Assembly (NCBI GenBank): GCA_018241525.1
Contig: JAFEDR010000012.1
Span: 186,001 to 250,000 of the forward strand
From: Pseudomonadota bacterium
GTDB taxonomy: Bacteria; Pseudomonadota; Gammaproteobacteria; Steroidobacterales; Steroidobacteraceae
Direction of reading: 5' to 3'
DNA length: 64,000 nt
Of the stretch, positions 8,626 to 17,207 are shown one piece after another. The notes beneath the pieces are model-generated. The model was not told the origin of the DNA and made no database searches. It was given only the letters and a program-made list of their open reading frames with translations. The position numbers and the translations under genes were made by a program. The stretch's first letter is position 1; the number at the start of each line of letters is the position of its first letter.

Positions 8626-9097
8626 CGCCTGCCCCGTAGTCGCTCTTGCCGCCGCGCTTCTGCACCAGTCGCGTGCCGTGGATCAGCAGATCGTGCGACA
8701 GCGCCTTGCACATGTCGTAGACGGTCAGAGCCGCCACGCTCGCCCCCGTCAGTGCTTCCATCTCGACGCCGGTCTTGTGGTGCACGCCGACCTCGCAGCG
8801 GATCACCACGTCCTCGCCGTCGGTGGTGATCTCGATGCGGCACTTCTCGAGGCCGAGCGGGTGGCAGAACGGGATCAGCTCGTGGGTGCGCTTCGCGGCC
8901 ATGGTCCCGGCGATGATCGCGGTCTGGAACACCGGCCCCTTGGCGGTCGCGTAGCCGGACTCGGCGAGCGTGCGCGCGACCGCGGCGGGCAGCCGCACGC
9001 GCGACTCGGCGAGCGCCGTGCGCGCGGTGACGGCCTTGTCGCCGACGTCGACCATGGTCGGGCGACCGTCGCCCGTGACGTGCGTGAGGGTGTTCAT
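8615..9097 (-). CDS. moaC: Cyclic pyranopterin monophosphate synthase
   Basis: MoaC converts 3',8-cyclo-GTP made by MoaA into cyclic pyranopterin monophosphate. The 160-residue protein has KGPVFQTAIIAGTMAAKRTHELIPFCHPL and HKTGVEMEALTGASVAALTVYDMCKA, placing the catalytic residues at D128 and K131, the same numbering as the E. coli enzyme. The ATG at 9097 overlaps the moaA stop by one base; longer in-frame readings only extend into moaA. Confidence 0.97.
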   Translation of the reverse strand: MNTLTHVTGDGRPTMVDVGDKAVTARTALAESRVRLPAAVARTLAESGYATAKGPVFQTAIIAGTMAAKRTHELIPFCHPLGLEKCRIEITTDGEDVVIRCEVGVHHKTGVEMEALTGASVAALTVYDMCKALSHDLLIHGTRLVQKRGGKSDYGAGDGR

Positions 9098-10140
9098 CAG
9101 CCGCCGATGTAGTACATCTCGATCTTGCGCTCGCTGCCCGCCGCGTGCAGCGCCGCGCGCGCCTCGCTGTAGCGGTCGTTGCGACCGAGCCAGGCACTGC
9201 GGATCAGTGCCTCGAGAGTGGCATCGTCCGCCCCGGCGCGCAGTGGCGTGCGCAGGTCGAGACCGTGCGTGGCGAACAGGCAGGTGTACAGCACGCCCTC
9301 GGACGACAGCCGGGCGCGTGTGCACGCGCCGCAGAACGGCTGGCTGACCGAGGAAATGAAGCCGACCTCGCCACGGCCGTCGGCGAAGGCGTAGCGCTCG
9401 GCGACCTCGCCGTGGTAGCCGGCCGCGAGCGGTACCAGCGGCCAGCGTGCGTGAACCGCCGCGTGCAGCTCGCGCGAGGGCACCACCCGGCTCGCGTCCC
9501 AGTGATTGCGGGTGCCGACGTCCATGTACTCGATGAAGCGCACGATCACGCCGCTGCCGCGGAAGTGTTCCACCAGGGCGAGCGCGGTGTGGTCGTTGAC
9601 GCCGCGCTGGACCACGCAGTTGACCTTCACGGGTGCGAGCCCGGCCGCGATCGCCGCCTGAATGCCATCGAGAATCTCGGCCGGTGCGCCGTAGCCGCCC
9701 GACATCGTGCGGAACACCTCGGGATCGAGCGAGTCGAGGCTGACCGTGACCCGGCCGAGCCCCTGCGCGCGCAGCTCCTCGGCGTGGCGTGCGAGCAGCA
9801 CGCCGTTCGTGGTCAGTGCGACGTCCTCGACCTTCGGCAAGGCGGCGAGATCGCCGACGAGCTCCGCGAGGCCGGCCCGCAGCAGCGGCTCGCCGCCGGT
9901 CAGGCGAAGCTTGCGGACACCGAGCCCGACGAACAGGCCGGCCAGGCGGGTGATTTCCGGAAACGACAGGCGCTCGGCGGAGCCCAGGAAGCGGTAGCCC
10001 TCGCCAAAGGTCTCCTTCGGCATGCAGTAGGGGCAGCGGAAATTGCACCGGTCCATGACCGAGATGCGCAGGTCGTGCATCGGCCGGCCGCGCCGGTCGA
10101 GCGGCGCATGGGGATCATGCAGGGCGACTACGGGGTTCAT
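9097..10140 (-). CDS. moaA: GTP 3',8-cyclase (radical SAM)
   Basis: MoaA starts molybdopterin synthesis from GTP. The 347-residue protein has the N-terminal radical SAM cluster motif RCNFRCPYCMP (C32, C36, C39), the SAM-binding LRLTGGEPLLR, and the second Fe-S cluster CGAC-x13-C (C270, C273, C287). It ends in YYIGG with the C-terminal double glycine needed for activity in the family. ATG at 10140 is the likeliest start, though a GTG at 10146 would form a GTGA overlap with the moeA stop. Confidence 0.97.
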   Translation of the reverse strand: MNPVVALHDPHAPLDRRGRPMHDLRISVMDRCNFRCPYCMPKETFGEGYRFLGSAERLSFPEITRLAGLFVGLGVRKLRLTGGEPLLRAGLAELVGDLAALPKVEDVALTTNGVLLARHAEELRAQGLGRVTVSLDSLDPEVFRTMSGGYGAPAEILDGIQAAIAAGLAPVKVNCVVQRGVNDHTALALVEHFRGSGVIVRFIEYMDVGTRNHWDASRVVPSRELHAAVHARWPLVPLAAGYHGEVAERYAFADGRGEVGFISSVSQPFCGACTRARLSSEGVLYTCLFATHGLDLRTPLRAGADDATLEALIRSAWLGRNDRYSEARAALHAAGSERKIEMYYIGG

Positions 10141-10142
10141 GG

Positions 10143-11339
10143 TCACCAAGTGTAGATCGGGACGGGCGCGCCGGGTTCCAGTCGCCGCCCGGGGGCCAGC
10201 TCGACGAATCCAGTCGTGCCGGCCAGCGCCGTGAAGTCCCCCGAACCATGGGTGGGGTGCAAGCTGACGGCCGTCGGGCGGTCCGGATGCCGGCCGCGGT
10301 CGACCGGCACGAACGCCGTCAGCGCGTGGCGCGACTCGTAGGCGTCGGCCAACGCCGCCTGCTCGGGCGCCGGCGGCGTCGCGCCCGAGAGCCGCACGAG
10401 CGCCGGCAGCACGTAGCGGACGAGGCAGACGAGCGTCGATACCGGATTGCCTGGCAGCGCGAACACCGGCTGGCCCGCCGGTCCGATGCCGAACCAGAGC
10501 GGCTTGCCCGGGCGCTGCGCCACCTTATGGAACACGCGCCGCACGCCGCAGGCCTCGAGCGCTGCGGGCACGTGGTCGAAGCGGCCGGCCGAGACGCCAC
10601 CCGACAGCACCAGCACGTCGTGCCGCTCGAGCAAGCGAGCCAGCCCCTGCTGGATCGCGGCGGGATCATCCGGCAGGTGCAGGTCGGTCAGGCGCGGATA
10701 GCCATGCAGGGTGAGCGAAGCCGCGATCCCGTAGGCGTTGGAGCGCCGGATCTGCCAGGGCTCGAGCGGCAGGTCCGGCCCGACGAGCTCATCGCCGGTC
10801 GAGACCACTGCGATCCTTGGCTCGGCGCCGACCAGCAGCGTGCCGCGGCCGACCGAGGCGGCGAGCGCGAGCTCGGGAGCCCGCAGGCGGGTGCCGGCTG
10901 CCAGCGCGCGGCTGCCGGCCCGCGCATCGAGCCCGCGGCGGTGCACGTTCTGGAAGCGCCCGAGCCCGCCATCCTCGACGAGCGTCGCGACGCCCTCGCG
11001 TACGGCCAGCGCCTCGACCGGGATCACCACATCCGTGCCCGCCGGCAGCATCGCGCCGGTCATGACCTCGAGACAGGCATCGGCGGCCGGCAGTTCGGGC
11101 GGCGGCGCGCCGGCGGCGACCGTCCCGGCGATGCGGAACGAGCGCCGCCCGGCCGCATACGCCTCGAGCGCGATCGCGACGCCGTCCATCGCCACGCGGT
11201 CGAACGGCGGCTGGTCGCGCTCGGCGTCGAGATCCTCGCGCAGCACCCGACCCGCCGCGGCGCTCAGCGCGCAGCGCTCGGCGGCGAGCGGCCGGAGCTC
11301 GGCCGCGATCGCCGCGGCGGCCTCGGCCGGTGTCAGCAT
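10143..11339 (-). CDS. moeA: Molybdopterin molybdenumtransferase
   Basis: MoeA inserts molybdate into adenylylated molybdopterin. The 398-residue protein starts MLTPAEAAAAIAAELRPLAAE and shows the family blocks FDRVAMDGVAI, GDELVGPD with SNAYGI, VLSGGVSAGRFDHVPAAL and KPLWFGIGPAGQPVFALPGNPVS. The length matches MoeA. It is the first gene of the Moco operon on this strand, 16 bases after the small secreted protein. No mogA/moaB adenylyltransferase gene is present in the window, so that step is encoded elsewhere. Confidence 0.96.
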   Translation of the reverse strand: MLTPAEAAAAIAAELRPLAAERCALSAAAGRVLREDLDAERDQPPFDRVAMDGVAIALEAYAAGRRSFRIAGTVAAGAPPPELPAADACLEVMTGAMLPAGTDVVIPVEALAVREGVATLVEDGGLGRFQNVHRRGLDARAGSRALAAGTRLRAPELALAASVGRGTLLVGAEPRIAVVSTGDELVGPDLPLEPWQIRRSNAYGIAASLTLHGYPRLTDLHLPDDPAAIQQGLARLLERHDVLVLSGGVSAGRFDHVPAALEACGVRRVFHKVAQRPGKPLWFGIGPAGQPVFALPGNPVSTLVCLVRYVLPALVRLSGATPPAPEQAALADAYESRHALTAFVPVDRGRHPDRPTAVSLHPTHGSGDFTALAGTTGFVELAPGRRLEPGAPVPIYTW

Positions 11340-11355
11340 GGGACGATCGGCCGGC

Positions 11356-11739
11356 CTACTTCTGGTGGGCCTCGTTGTAGGCCTTGCGCTGCGTGTTGAA
11401 GCGCTCGGCCACCGCTTCCTCGTCCGCCACGGCGGCATTGTGCTTCTGCACCCGGACCCGTTCGGCGGCGTCCTGCGCCTTCTTCTGCTCGTCGGTCAGC
11501 TTGGTGCCGGCCGCGGCGGGAGGGTTCTCGTCGTCGACGCACTTCAGATACACGTCCATGTCCGCGAGGAACTGCTTGACGGCCGACTGCGCGGCGATCA
11601 TCTCCTCCTTGCTCGCGGTCTTGCCGTCCGGGATCGAACTCGGCGCCACCGGGTACTTGCAGGCAGCGACGCTGGTCGAAGCGACGCCCAGGGTTCCGAG
11701 TGCAACCAGGCACGCGGCAAGGGTCGGGATGCGGATCAT
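11356..11739 (-). CDS. Small secreted protein of unknown function
   Basis: I do not recognise this 127-residue protein. It has a signal peptide (MIRIPTLAACLVALGTLGVASTSVAA) followed by CKYPVAPSSIPDGKTASKEEM, a second cysteine in VYLKCVDDEN, and a charged, Glu/Lys/Ala-rich helical C-terminal half likely to form a coiled coil. The two cysteines could form one periplasmic disulfide. The ATG at 11739 is preceded by GAGG at good spacing. It ends 16 bases before moeA on the same strand and may share its transcript, but nothing in it indicates a molybdenum role. Confidence 0.72.
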   Translation of the reverse strand: MIRIPTLAACLVALGTLGVASTSVAACKYPVAPSSIPDGKTASKEEMIAAQSAVKQFLADMDVYLKCVDDENPPAAAGTKLTDEQKKAQDAAERVRVQKHNAAVADEEAVAERFNTQRKAYNEAHQK

Positions 11740-11896
11740 GGAGCAACCTCGCTGACCGGCCGACGTGGCCGGAACCGGGCCCATCTTATCGGCTCGGCGA
11801 CCGCGCGGCGATCCGCGCCGCCTTCAGTGACCGGCCGGTGGCCGCTACCATGCGCCCCGTGAGCCCGCCCGCCATGCCGCCACCGCCCGTCCGCCC

Positions 11897-12742
11897 GTGA
11901 GCGTCGCCGACGACGATTTCCGGCCGGGCGTCGCGGTCGAGGTGTTGCCGGGGGTCCGCCGGGTCGTCGCGCCTAATCCGGGGCGCATGACCGGCCCGGG
12001 CACCAACACCTACCTGATCGGCCGGCGGCGGCTGGTGGTGCTCGATCCGGGGCCCGCGAGCGAGTCGCATCTGGCGGCGCTGCTCGCGGCGATCGACGGC
12101 GCGACCGTCATCGCGGTGGCCGTCACCCATACCCACCGCGACCACTCGCCGCTCGCCACCCCGCTCGCGGCGCGCGTCGGCGCCCCCCGCGTGGGCCGGC
12201 GTGCTCGCCATCCCGACTGGCAGGACCCGAGCTTCGTCCCCGACGTGGTTGCCGGCGATGACTTCGTACTCGAGAGCGATGCCGGCGCGCTGCGCGCACT
12301 CACCACGCCCGGCCACGCCAGCAACCACCTCTGTTGGCACCAGCCCGCGGATGACCTCGTCTATACGGGCGACCACGTGCTCGGCACCGTCTCGCCGGTC
12401 ATATTGCCGCCCGACGGGGACATGACCGAGTACCTGCAATCGCTCGCGCGGCTTGCGGCGCTCGCCCCGGCGCGGCTGGCGCCGGGCCACGGGCCGCTGC
12501 TTCGGGAGCCGGCGCGGGTGATCGCGGGCCTGACCGCGCATCGGCTCGCCCGCGAGGCCGCGGTGGTCGAGGCGCTCGAGCGGCTCGGCCCGGCACCGCT
12601 CGCGACGCTGCTGCCGAGCGTCTACCGTGACGTCGACCCATCGCTCCACGACATGGCCCGGCATTCGCTCGCCGCGCACCTGATCCGGCTCGAGCGCGAC
12701 GGCCGGGCGCGGCGCGACGGCGACCGCTGGCAGCGCGCGTGA
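11897..12742 (+). CDS. Metallo-beta-lactamase-fold hydrolase (LACTB2-like)
   Basis: This 281-residue soluble protein has an N-terminal MBL fold: GPGTNTYLIG, LDPGPASESHL, the zinc motif HTHRDH, then TPGHASNHLCW, TGDHVLG and APGHGP supply the remaining metal ligands. A C-terminal winged-helix-like region (HRLAREAAVVEALERL to DMARHSLAAHLIRLERDGRA) matches the LACTB2/YP group of hydrolases or nucleases. The exact substrate cannot be read. The GTG at 11897 starts it, and its stop overlaps the GTG of the following ABC ATPase. Confidence 0.85.
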   Translation: MSVADDDFRPGVAVEVLPGVRRVVAPNPGRMTGPGTNTYLIGRRRLVVLDPGPASESHLAALLAAIDGATVIAVAVTHTHRDHSPLATPLAARVGAPRVGRRARHPDWQDPSFVPDVVAGDDFVLESDAGALRALTTPGHASNHLCWHQPADDLVYTGDHVLGTVSPVILPPDGDMTEYLQSLARLAALAPARLAPGHGPLLREPARVIAGLTAHRLAREAAVVEALERLGPAPLATLLPSVYRDVDPSLHDMARHSLAAHLIRLERDGRARRDGDRWQRA

Positions 12743-14205
12743 GCGGCCTCGGCGTCACGCTCGAGCGGGTATCGCTGCGCCTCGGCGGGCGGCTGGTGCT
12801 GCGCTCGGTCAGCGTCGTGCTGCCGCCCGGCGAGCACTGCCTGCTGCTCGGCGCGAACGGCGCCGGCAAGACGCAGCTGCTGAAGCTCCTCGGCGGCGCG
12901 CGCTGGCCGACGCCGACCGGCCGCGAGCGGCGCAGCTACCGCGATGCGCGCGGTCGCGAGCTCGAGCTGAGCGAGCTGCTGCCGCACATCGCCTACGTCG
13001 GCGGTGAACGGCAGGACAAGTACCACCGCTACAACTGGGACTTCAGCGTGCAGCGGATCGTCGCCACCGGCGTGCACGGCCACGACCGGCCGCTGGTGAC
13101 GCTCGCCGGCGCCGACGCGCGGCGCGTGCGCGGCCTGCTGCGGCGCCTCGGGCTCTGGGCACTGCGGCGGCGGCGGTTCCTGACGCTGTCCTACGGCGAA
13201 CGGCGGCGCGTGCTGATCGCGCGGGCGCTCGCGGGCCGGCCGCGGCTGCTGCTGCTCGACGAGCCGCACAACGGCCTCGATCGCGCGAGCCGGGCGCTGC
13301 TCGACCGCGAGCTCGCGCGCCTCGCGCGCACCCGCCTCAGCGTCGTGCTCGCCGCGCACCGCGACGAGGACGCGCCGCGCGGCTTCCGGCGCGCGCTGGT
13401 GCTCGCGCGCGGGCGGATCGCGTACGACGGGCCGGGCACGGCGGTGGTCCGCGACTGGCTCGCGGAGGCGCCAGCGCGCTCGCTGCCGGATCCCGCCCGG
13501 CTCGTGCCACGCGGCCGCCGGCGGCCGCGCACGCCGCTCGCCGTGCTGCGGCAGGTCGCGCTCTACCGCGACTACCGCCCCGTGGTCCGCGACCTCGACT
13601 GGGTCGTCGGCGCCGGCGAGCACTGGGCGATTCAAGGCGCCAACGGCAGCGGCAAGTCGACCGTCATCGGCTGCCTGTACGGCCTCGTGCCGATCGCGCT
13701 CGGTGGCACGCTCGAGCGCCGCGGTCATCCTCCCGGCAGCCACCTCGAGGCGTGGCGGCGACGGGTCGGCTTCGTCTCTCCGGAACTGCAGGCCGAGTAC
13801 CTGGCGCGTGCCTCGGTCGAGGAGTGCATCGTCAGCGGCCTGCACGCCAGCGTCGGCCTCGAGCGTCCGCCGAGCGGCGCCGAGCGCCGCCGCGCACGCC
13901 GGGCACTCGACGCCGTCGGCCTCGCGGTCGATCCCGCGAGGCCGACGGCCGAGCTCTCCTACGGCCAGCGCCGGCTGGTGCTGATCGCGCGCGCGCTGGT
14001 GCTGCGGCCCGAGGCGCTGCTGCTGGACGAGCCGCTGACCGGTCTCGACGCGCCGTACCGGGCGCACGTGCGTGCGCTGCTGTCGGCGCTCGCCCGGGCC
14101 GGCGTGCAGCTGGTGGTCGCGGCACATCACGCCTCCGACCTGGTGCCGGAGATCCACCACGTGCTGGCGCTCGCCGGCGGGCGCGCCCGTATCCGCCGGC
14201 GCTGA
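12739..14205 (+). CDS. Tandem ABC ATPase, ModF-like
   Basis: This 488-residue protein consists of two ABC ATPase domains with no membrane segments. Domain 1 has Walker A GANGAGKT, signature LSYGE and Walker B LLLLDEP; domain 2 has Walker A GANGSGKS, signature LSYGQ and LLLDEP. Two-domain soluble ATPases of this build with similar motifs include ModF (PhrA), encoded with molybdate genes in E. coli, but its biochemical role is not settled there either. The start is a GTG overlapping the hydrolase stop. Position 1.4 kb from the Moco operon, on the other strand, fits but does not prove a molybdenum link. Confidence 0.8.
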   Translation: MSGLGVTLERVSLRLGGRLVLRSVSVVLPPGEHCLLLGANGAGKTQLLKLLGGARWPTPTGRERRSYRDARGRELELSELLPHIAYVGGERQDKYHRYNWDFSVQRIVATGVHGHDRPLVTLAGADARRVRGLLRRLGLWALRRRRFLTLSYGERRRVLIARALAGRPRLLLLDEPHNGLDRASRALLDRELARLARTRLSVVLAAHRDEDAPRGFRRALVLARGRIAYDGPGTAVVRDWLAEAPARSLPDPARLVPRGRRRPRTPLAVLRQVALYRDYRPVVRDLDWVVGAGEHWAIQGANGSGKSTVIGCLYGLVPIALGGTLERRGHPPGSHLEAWRRRVGFVSPELQAEYLARASVEECIVSGLHASVGLERPPSGAERRRARRALDAVGLAVDPARPTAELSYGQRRLVLIARALVLRPEALLLDEPLTGLDAPYRAHVRALLSALARAGVQLVVAAHHASDLVPEIHHVLALAGGRARIRRR

Positions 14206-14265
14206 GCCGGCGCGGTTGTCAGCCGGGCGCCGACCCGGCAGAGTGCCCGGCGCGGAGGAGGGGAG

Positions 14266-15525
14266 ATGGCCAGCCGGTTCACGCTCTACGTGGTGCTCGC
14301 GATGCTGCTCGGCATCGTGGTCGGCGCCGTCTGTCACCAGGGCATCACCGATCCGGCGACGCTGCAGGCGCTCGGCGGCTATTTCTCGATCGCGACCGAC
14401 GCCTTCCTGCGGCTGATCAAGATGATCATCGCGCCGCTCGTGTTCTCGACGCTGTGCGTCGGCATCGCGCACATGGGCGACTTCGGCCGGCTCGGCCGCG
14501 TCGGCCTGCGCACGCTCGGCTGGTTCGTGTTCGCCTCGCTGATCTCGCTGCTGCTCGGCATCCTGATGGTGACGCTGCTCGCGCCCGGTGCCGCGCTCGC
14601 GCTGCCGCTGCCGGCCGGCGAGTCGGCGAGCGCCGTCGCCACCAGCGGGCTGACGCTGCGGGACTTCGTGCTGCACCTCGTGCCGCGCTCGGTCATCGAG
14701 GCGATGGCCAACAACGAGATCCTGCAGATCGTCGTGTTCTCGGTGTTCTTCGGCGTCGGGCTCGCGGCGCTCGGCGAGCGCGTGCGCCAGCTGGTCGCGC
14801 TGGTCGAGCAGCTCGCCCAGGTGATGCTGAAGGTGACCGGCTACGTGATGCTGGCGGCGCCGGTCGCCGTGTTCGCGGCGATCGCGGCGGTGGTGACGAC
14901 CCAGGGCCTGCAGATCCTGCTGACCTACGGCCGGTTCATCGGCGGCTTCTACCTCTCGCTCGCGACGCTCTGGGCGGTGCTGTTCGGGCTCGGCTTCCTG
15001 ATCCTCGGCCGGCGCGTCACGACGCTGGCCGGCCTGATCCGCGAGCCGGTGCTGCTGGCCTTCTCGACGGCGAGCTCGGAGGCCGCCTATCCGAAGACCC
15101 TCGAGCAGCTCGAGCGCTTCGGCGTGCGCGAGCGGACCGCGAGCTTCGTGCTGCCGCTCGGCTATTCCTTCAACCTCGACGGCTCGATGATGTACTGCAC
15201 TTTCGCGACGCTCTTCATCGCGCAGGCGTACGGCATCTCGCTGACCTTCGGCCAGCAGCTGTCGATGCTGCTGCTGCTGATGGTGACCAGCAAGGGCATG
15301 GCGGGCGTGCCGCGGGCCTCGCTGGTGGTGATCGCCGCGACGCTCGCCCACTTCCACATCCCGGAGGCCGGGCTGGTGCTGATCCTCGCGGTCGACCAGT
15401 TCCTCGACATGGGCCGCAGCGCCACGAACGTGGTCGGCAACTCGATCGCGACCGCGGTGGTCGCGGCTTGGGAGCGCGAGCTCGGGCCAGCTGGCGGCGA
15501 GCCCGGCGCGCGCCCCCGGGACTAG
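14266..15525 (+). CDS. Dicarboxylate/amino acid:cation symporter (DAACS family)
   Basis: A 419-residue inner-membrane symporter with about eight hydrophobic segments and two re-entrant loops. The serine-rich loop STASSEAAYPKTLEQL, the motif NLDGSMMYCTFATLFIAQ and the helix-8 motif DMGRSATNVVGNSIAT are those of the GltP/DctA family, which moves glutamate, aspartate or C4-dicarboxylates with H+ or Na+. It is preceded by a strong GGAGG-type ribosome site. Neighbours do not specify the substrate. Confidence 0.92.
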   Translation: MASRFTLYVVLAMLLGIVVGAVCHQGITDPATLQALGGYFSIATDAFLRLIKMIIAPLVFSTLCVGIAHMGDFGRLGRVGLRTLGWFVFASLISLLLGILMVTLLAPGAALALPLPAGESASAVATSGLTLRDFVLHLVPRSVIEAMANNEILQIVVFSVFFGVGLAALGERVRQLVALVEQLAQVMLKVTGYVMLAAPVAVFAAIAAVVTTQGLQILLTYGRFIGGFYLSLATLWAVLFGLGFLILGRRVTTLAGLIREPVLLAFSTASSEAAYPKTLEQLERFGVRERTASFVLPLGYSFNLDGSMMYCTFATLFIAQAYGISLTFGQQLSMLLLLMVTSKGMAGVPRASLVVIAATLAHFHIPEAGLVLILAVDQFLDMGRSATNVVGNSIATAVVAAWERELGPAGGEPGARPRD

Positions 15526-15559
15526 GCCATGAATCGCGCAGGCACGCGACGCGCGGCCG

Positions 15560-15577
15560 CGGCCCGGCGGCGGGCCG
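15560..15577. terminator. Hairpin between convergent symporter and phzF genes
   Basis: A 7-bp perfect stem CGGCCCG / CGGGCCG with a GCGG loop lies between two convergent stop codons. No U-tract is present, so a terminator role is tentative. Confidence 0.3.
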
Positions 15578-15579
15578 GC

Positions 15580-16488
15580 TCAGTCGAGCGTGATCTCGGT
15601 CGTGAAGACGACGCGCGCGGTGCCGCTGATATGGATCTGCGTCGGCTCGCCGTTCGAGACCTCGACCTCGATCTCGATCTCGCCCGGTCGGTGCATGCTG
15701 CGGCCCTGGTAGCCGCGCAGCCGCGCACGGCCATTCGCCACCGGCAGCAGTCCGTGGCTCACGAGGTAGGCGCCGAGCATGCCGTGGGCGTTGCCGCTGA
15801 CCGGGTCCTCCGGGATGCCGAGCACCGGCGAGAACAGCCGCGACTCGGTCGTGCCCGGGCCGTGGGCGTCGCGCACGAACAGGAAGTAGCCGTCGGCGCC
15901 GACGTGCGGCGTCATGCGCTTCAGCTCCTCGAGGTCCGGCTGCAGCGAGGCCAGCAGCTCGGCGGAGCGCAGGCCGATCATCAGGCGCGTGCTGGTGCGC
16001 TTCGTGACCACCAGCGGGCATTTCGGGTCGAGCGCCGCGGTGTCCATGCCGAAGATGTCGAGCAGCCGCGCGCGCGTGCCGGCGTCGATCGCCGGCTGGA
16101 ACTTGGGCGCCGGGATCGCGACCGACACCCGCGGCTCCGCGGCCGATCCGGACACGACCACCGGGTTGATGCCGGTCCGCGACTTCTGCCGCAGCGCGCC
16201 GACCTTGCCCTGCCCGGCGGCGAGCCGGGCGACGTGCGCGGCCACGCTCGCGTGGCCCACGAAGCCGACCTCGCGGTTCGGCGTGAAAAACCGCAGCCGC
16301 ACCTCGTGGTCCTCGCCGTCCGGCGGCAGCACGAAGGCCGAGTCCGAGTTGTTGAGCTCGCGCGCCAGCGCCTGCATCTCCACCTCGCTCAGGCGCTCGG
16401 CGCCGAGCACCACGCCCGCCGGGTTGCCGGCGAACAGCTGGTCGGTGAAGACGTCGATCTGGAACACGTTGACCGTGCGCTTGGCCAT
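15580..16488 (-). CDS. PhzF family isomerase/epimerase
   Basis: This 302-residue cytosolic protein has the duplicated diaminopimelate-epimerase-like fold of PhzF: QIDVFTDQLFAGNPAGVVL, LNNSDSAFVLPP, the catalytic glutamate region ELNNSDSAF, RFFTPNREVGFVGHASVA and SPVLGIPEDPVSGNAHGMLGAYL. Most members act on small aromatic or amino-acid-derived substrates and have no assigned pathway; no phenazine genes are near, so no specific role is assigned. The ATG at 16488 begins at the conserved N-terminus (MAKRTVNVFQIDVF). Confidence 0.88.
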   Translation of the reverse strand: MAKRTVNVFQIDVFTDQLFAGNPAGVVLGAERLSEVEMQALARELNNSDSAFVLPPDGEDHEVRLRFFTPNREVGFVGHASVAAHVARLAAGQGKVGALRQKSRTGINPVVVSGSAAEPRVSVAIPAPKFQPAIDAGTRARLLDIFGMDTAALDPKCPLVVTKRTSTRLMIGLRSAELLASLQPDLEELKRMTPHVGADGYFLFVRDAHGPGTTESRLFSPVLGIPEDPVSGNAHGMLGAYLVSHGLLPVANGRARLRGYQGRSMHRPGEIEIEVEVSNGEPTQIHISGTARVVFTTEITLD

Positions 16489-16577
16489 GGGTCGCTGAAC
16501 CTCGAACTGCCGAGCCGCGGATACTACCAGCCCCGCCTGACCACCGGGGCGCGCGCCCGCGGCGCGGGGCCCGCGCT

Positions 16578-17207
16578 GTGACGCCGGCGGAACTCGCCGG
16601 CGAGCTCGGGCGGGCGCTGGCCGGCGTGTCGGCGACCGAGGCGGCCGGCGCGATACTCGGCTTCGTCTACGTGCTGCTCGCCATCCGCCAGCACCGCGCG
16701 GCCTGGCTGGCGTCGTTCGCGAGCACCGCGCTCTACCTCGTGATCTTTGCCCGGGCGGGCCTCGGCATGCAGGCGGGCCTGCAGGTCTTCTTCCTCGCCG
16801 CCGCCGTCTACGGCTGGTTCGCCTGGCGTGGCGGCGGCGGCGGCGACGCACTGCCGGTCACGCGCGTCGGCGCGCGCTCGCAGCTCGCCGGCGCCGCCGT
16901 GGTGCTGCTCGCGACCGCGCTGTCGCTGCGCGCGAGCGCGGCCGGCGCGATCACGGCGCGCGAGACCCTCGATGCGCTGACCACCTGGGCGAGCGTCTAC
17001 GCCACCTGGCTCGCCACCCGCAAGCACCTCGAGAGCTGGGCGTGGTGGGTGGTCATCGACGTGCTGATTGCGGTGCTGTGCTGGCGCGAGCGCCTTTATC
17101 CTTCCATGATGCTGTATGCGTTGTTCGTCGGCCTCGCCCTGTGGGGCTGGCGCAGCTGGTATCGCGACATGAACCGACCCCCATCCCCGCCGGCGTCCGC
17201 CGCATGA
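16578..17207 (+). CDS. pnuC: PnuC-family vitamin transporter
   Basis: A 209-residue membrane protein with about seven hydrophobic helices and the family landmarks EAAGAILGFVYVLLAIRQ, YGWFAW and the conserved region WASVYATWLATRKHLESWAWWVVIDVL. PnuC proteins are facilitators for nicotinamide riboside; the PnuT and PnuX branches move thiamine or riboflavin. In all of them uptake is driven by phosphorylation inside the cell. The stop overlaps the start of a kinase gene (ATGA), which would supply that step. Which vitamin is moved cannot be read from the motifs alone. Confidence 0.88.
   Translation: MTPAELAGELGRALAGVSATEAAGAILGFVYVLLAIRQHRAAWLASFASTALYLVIFARAGLGMQAGLQVFFLAAAVYGWFAWRGGGGGDALPVTRVGARSQLAGAAVVLLATALSLRASAAGAITARETLDALTTWASVYATWLATRKHLESWAWWVVIDVLIAVLCWRERLYPSMMLYALFVGLALWGWRSWYRDMNRPPSPPASAA

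Noticed and set aside
9103..9120. GATGTAGTACATC palindrome near the end of moaA
   Set aside because: It is explained by the conserved C-terminal codons for Tyr-Tyr-Ile-Gly-Gly of MoaA.
12622..15357. Long minus-strand open frame opposite the ABC ATPase and symporter
   Set aside because: Low-complexity Arg/His/Gln translation and complete overlap with two well-supported genes.
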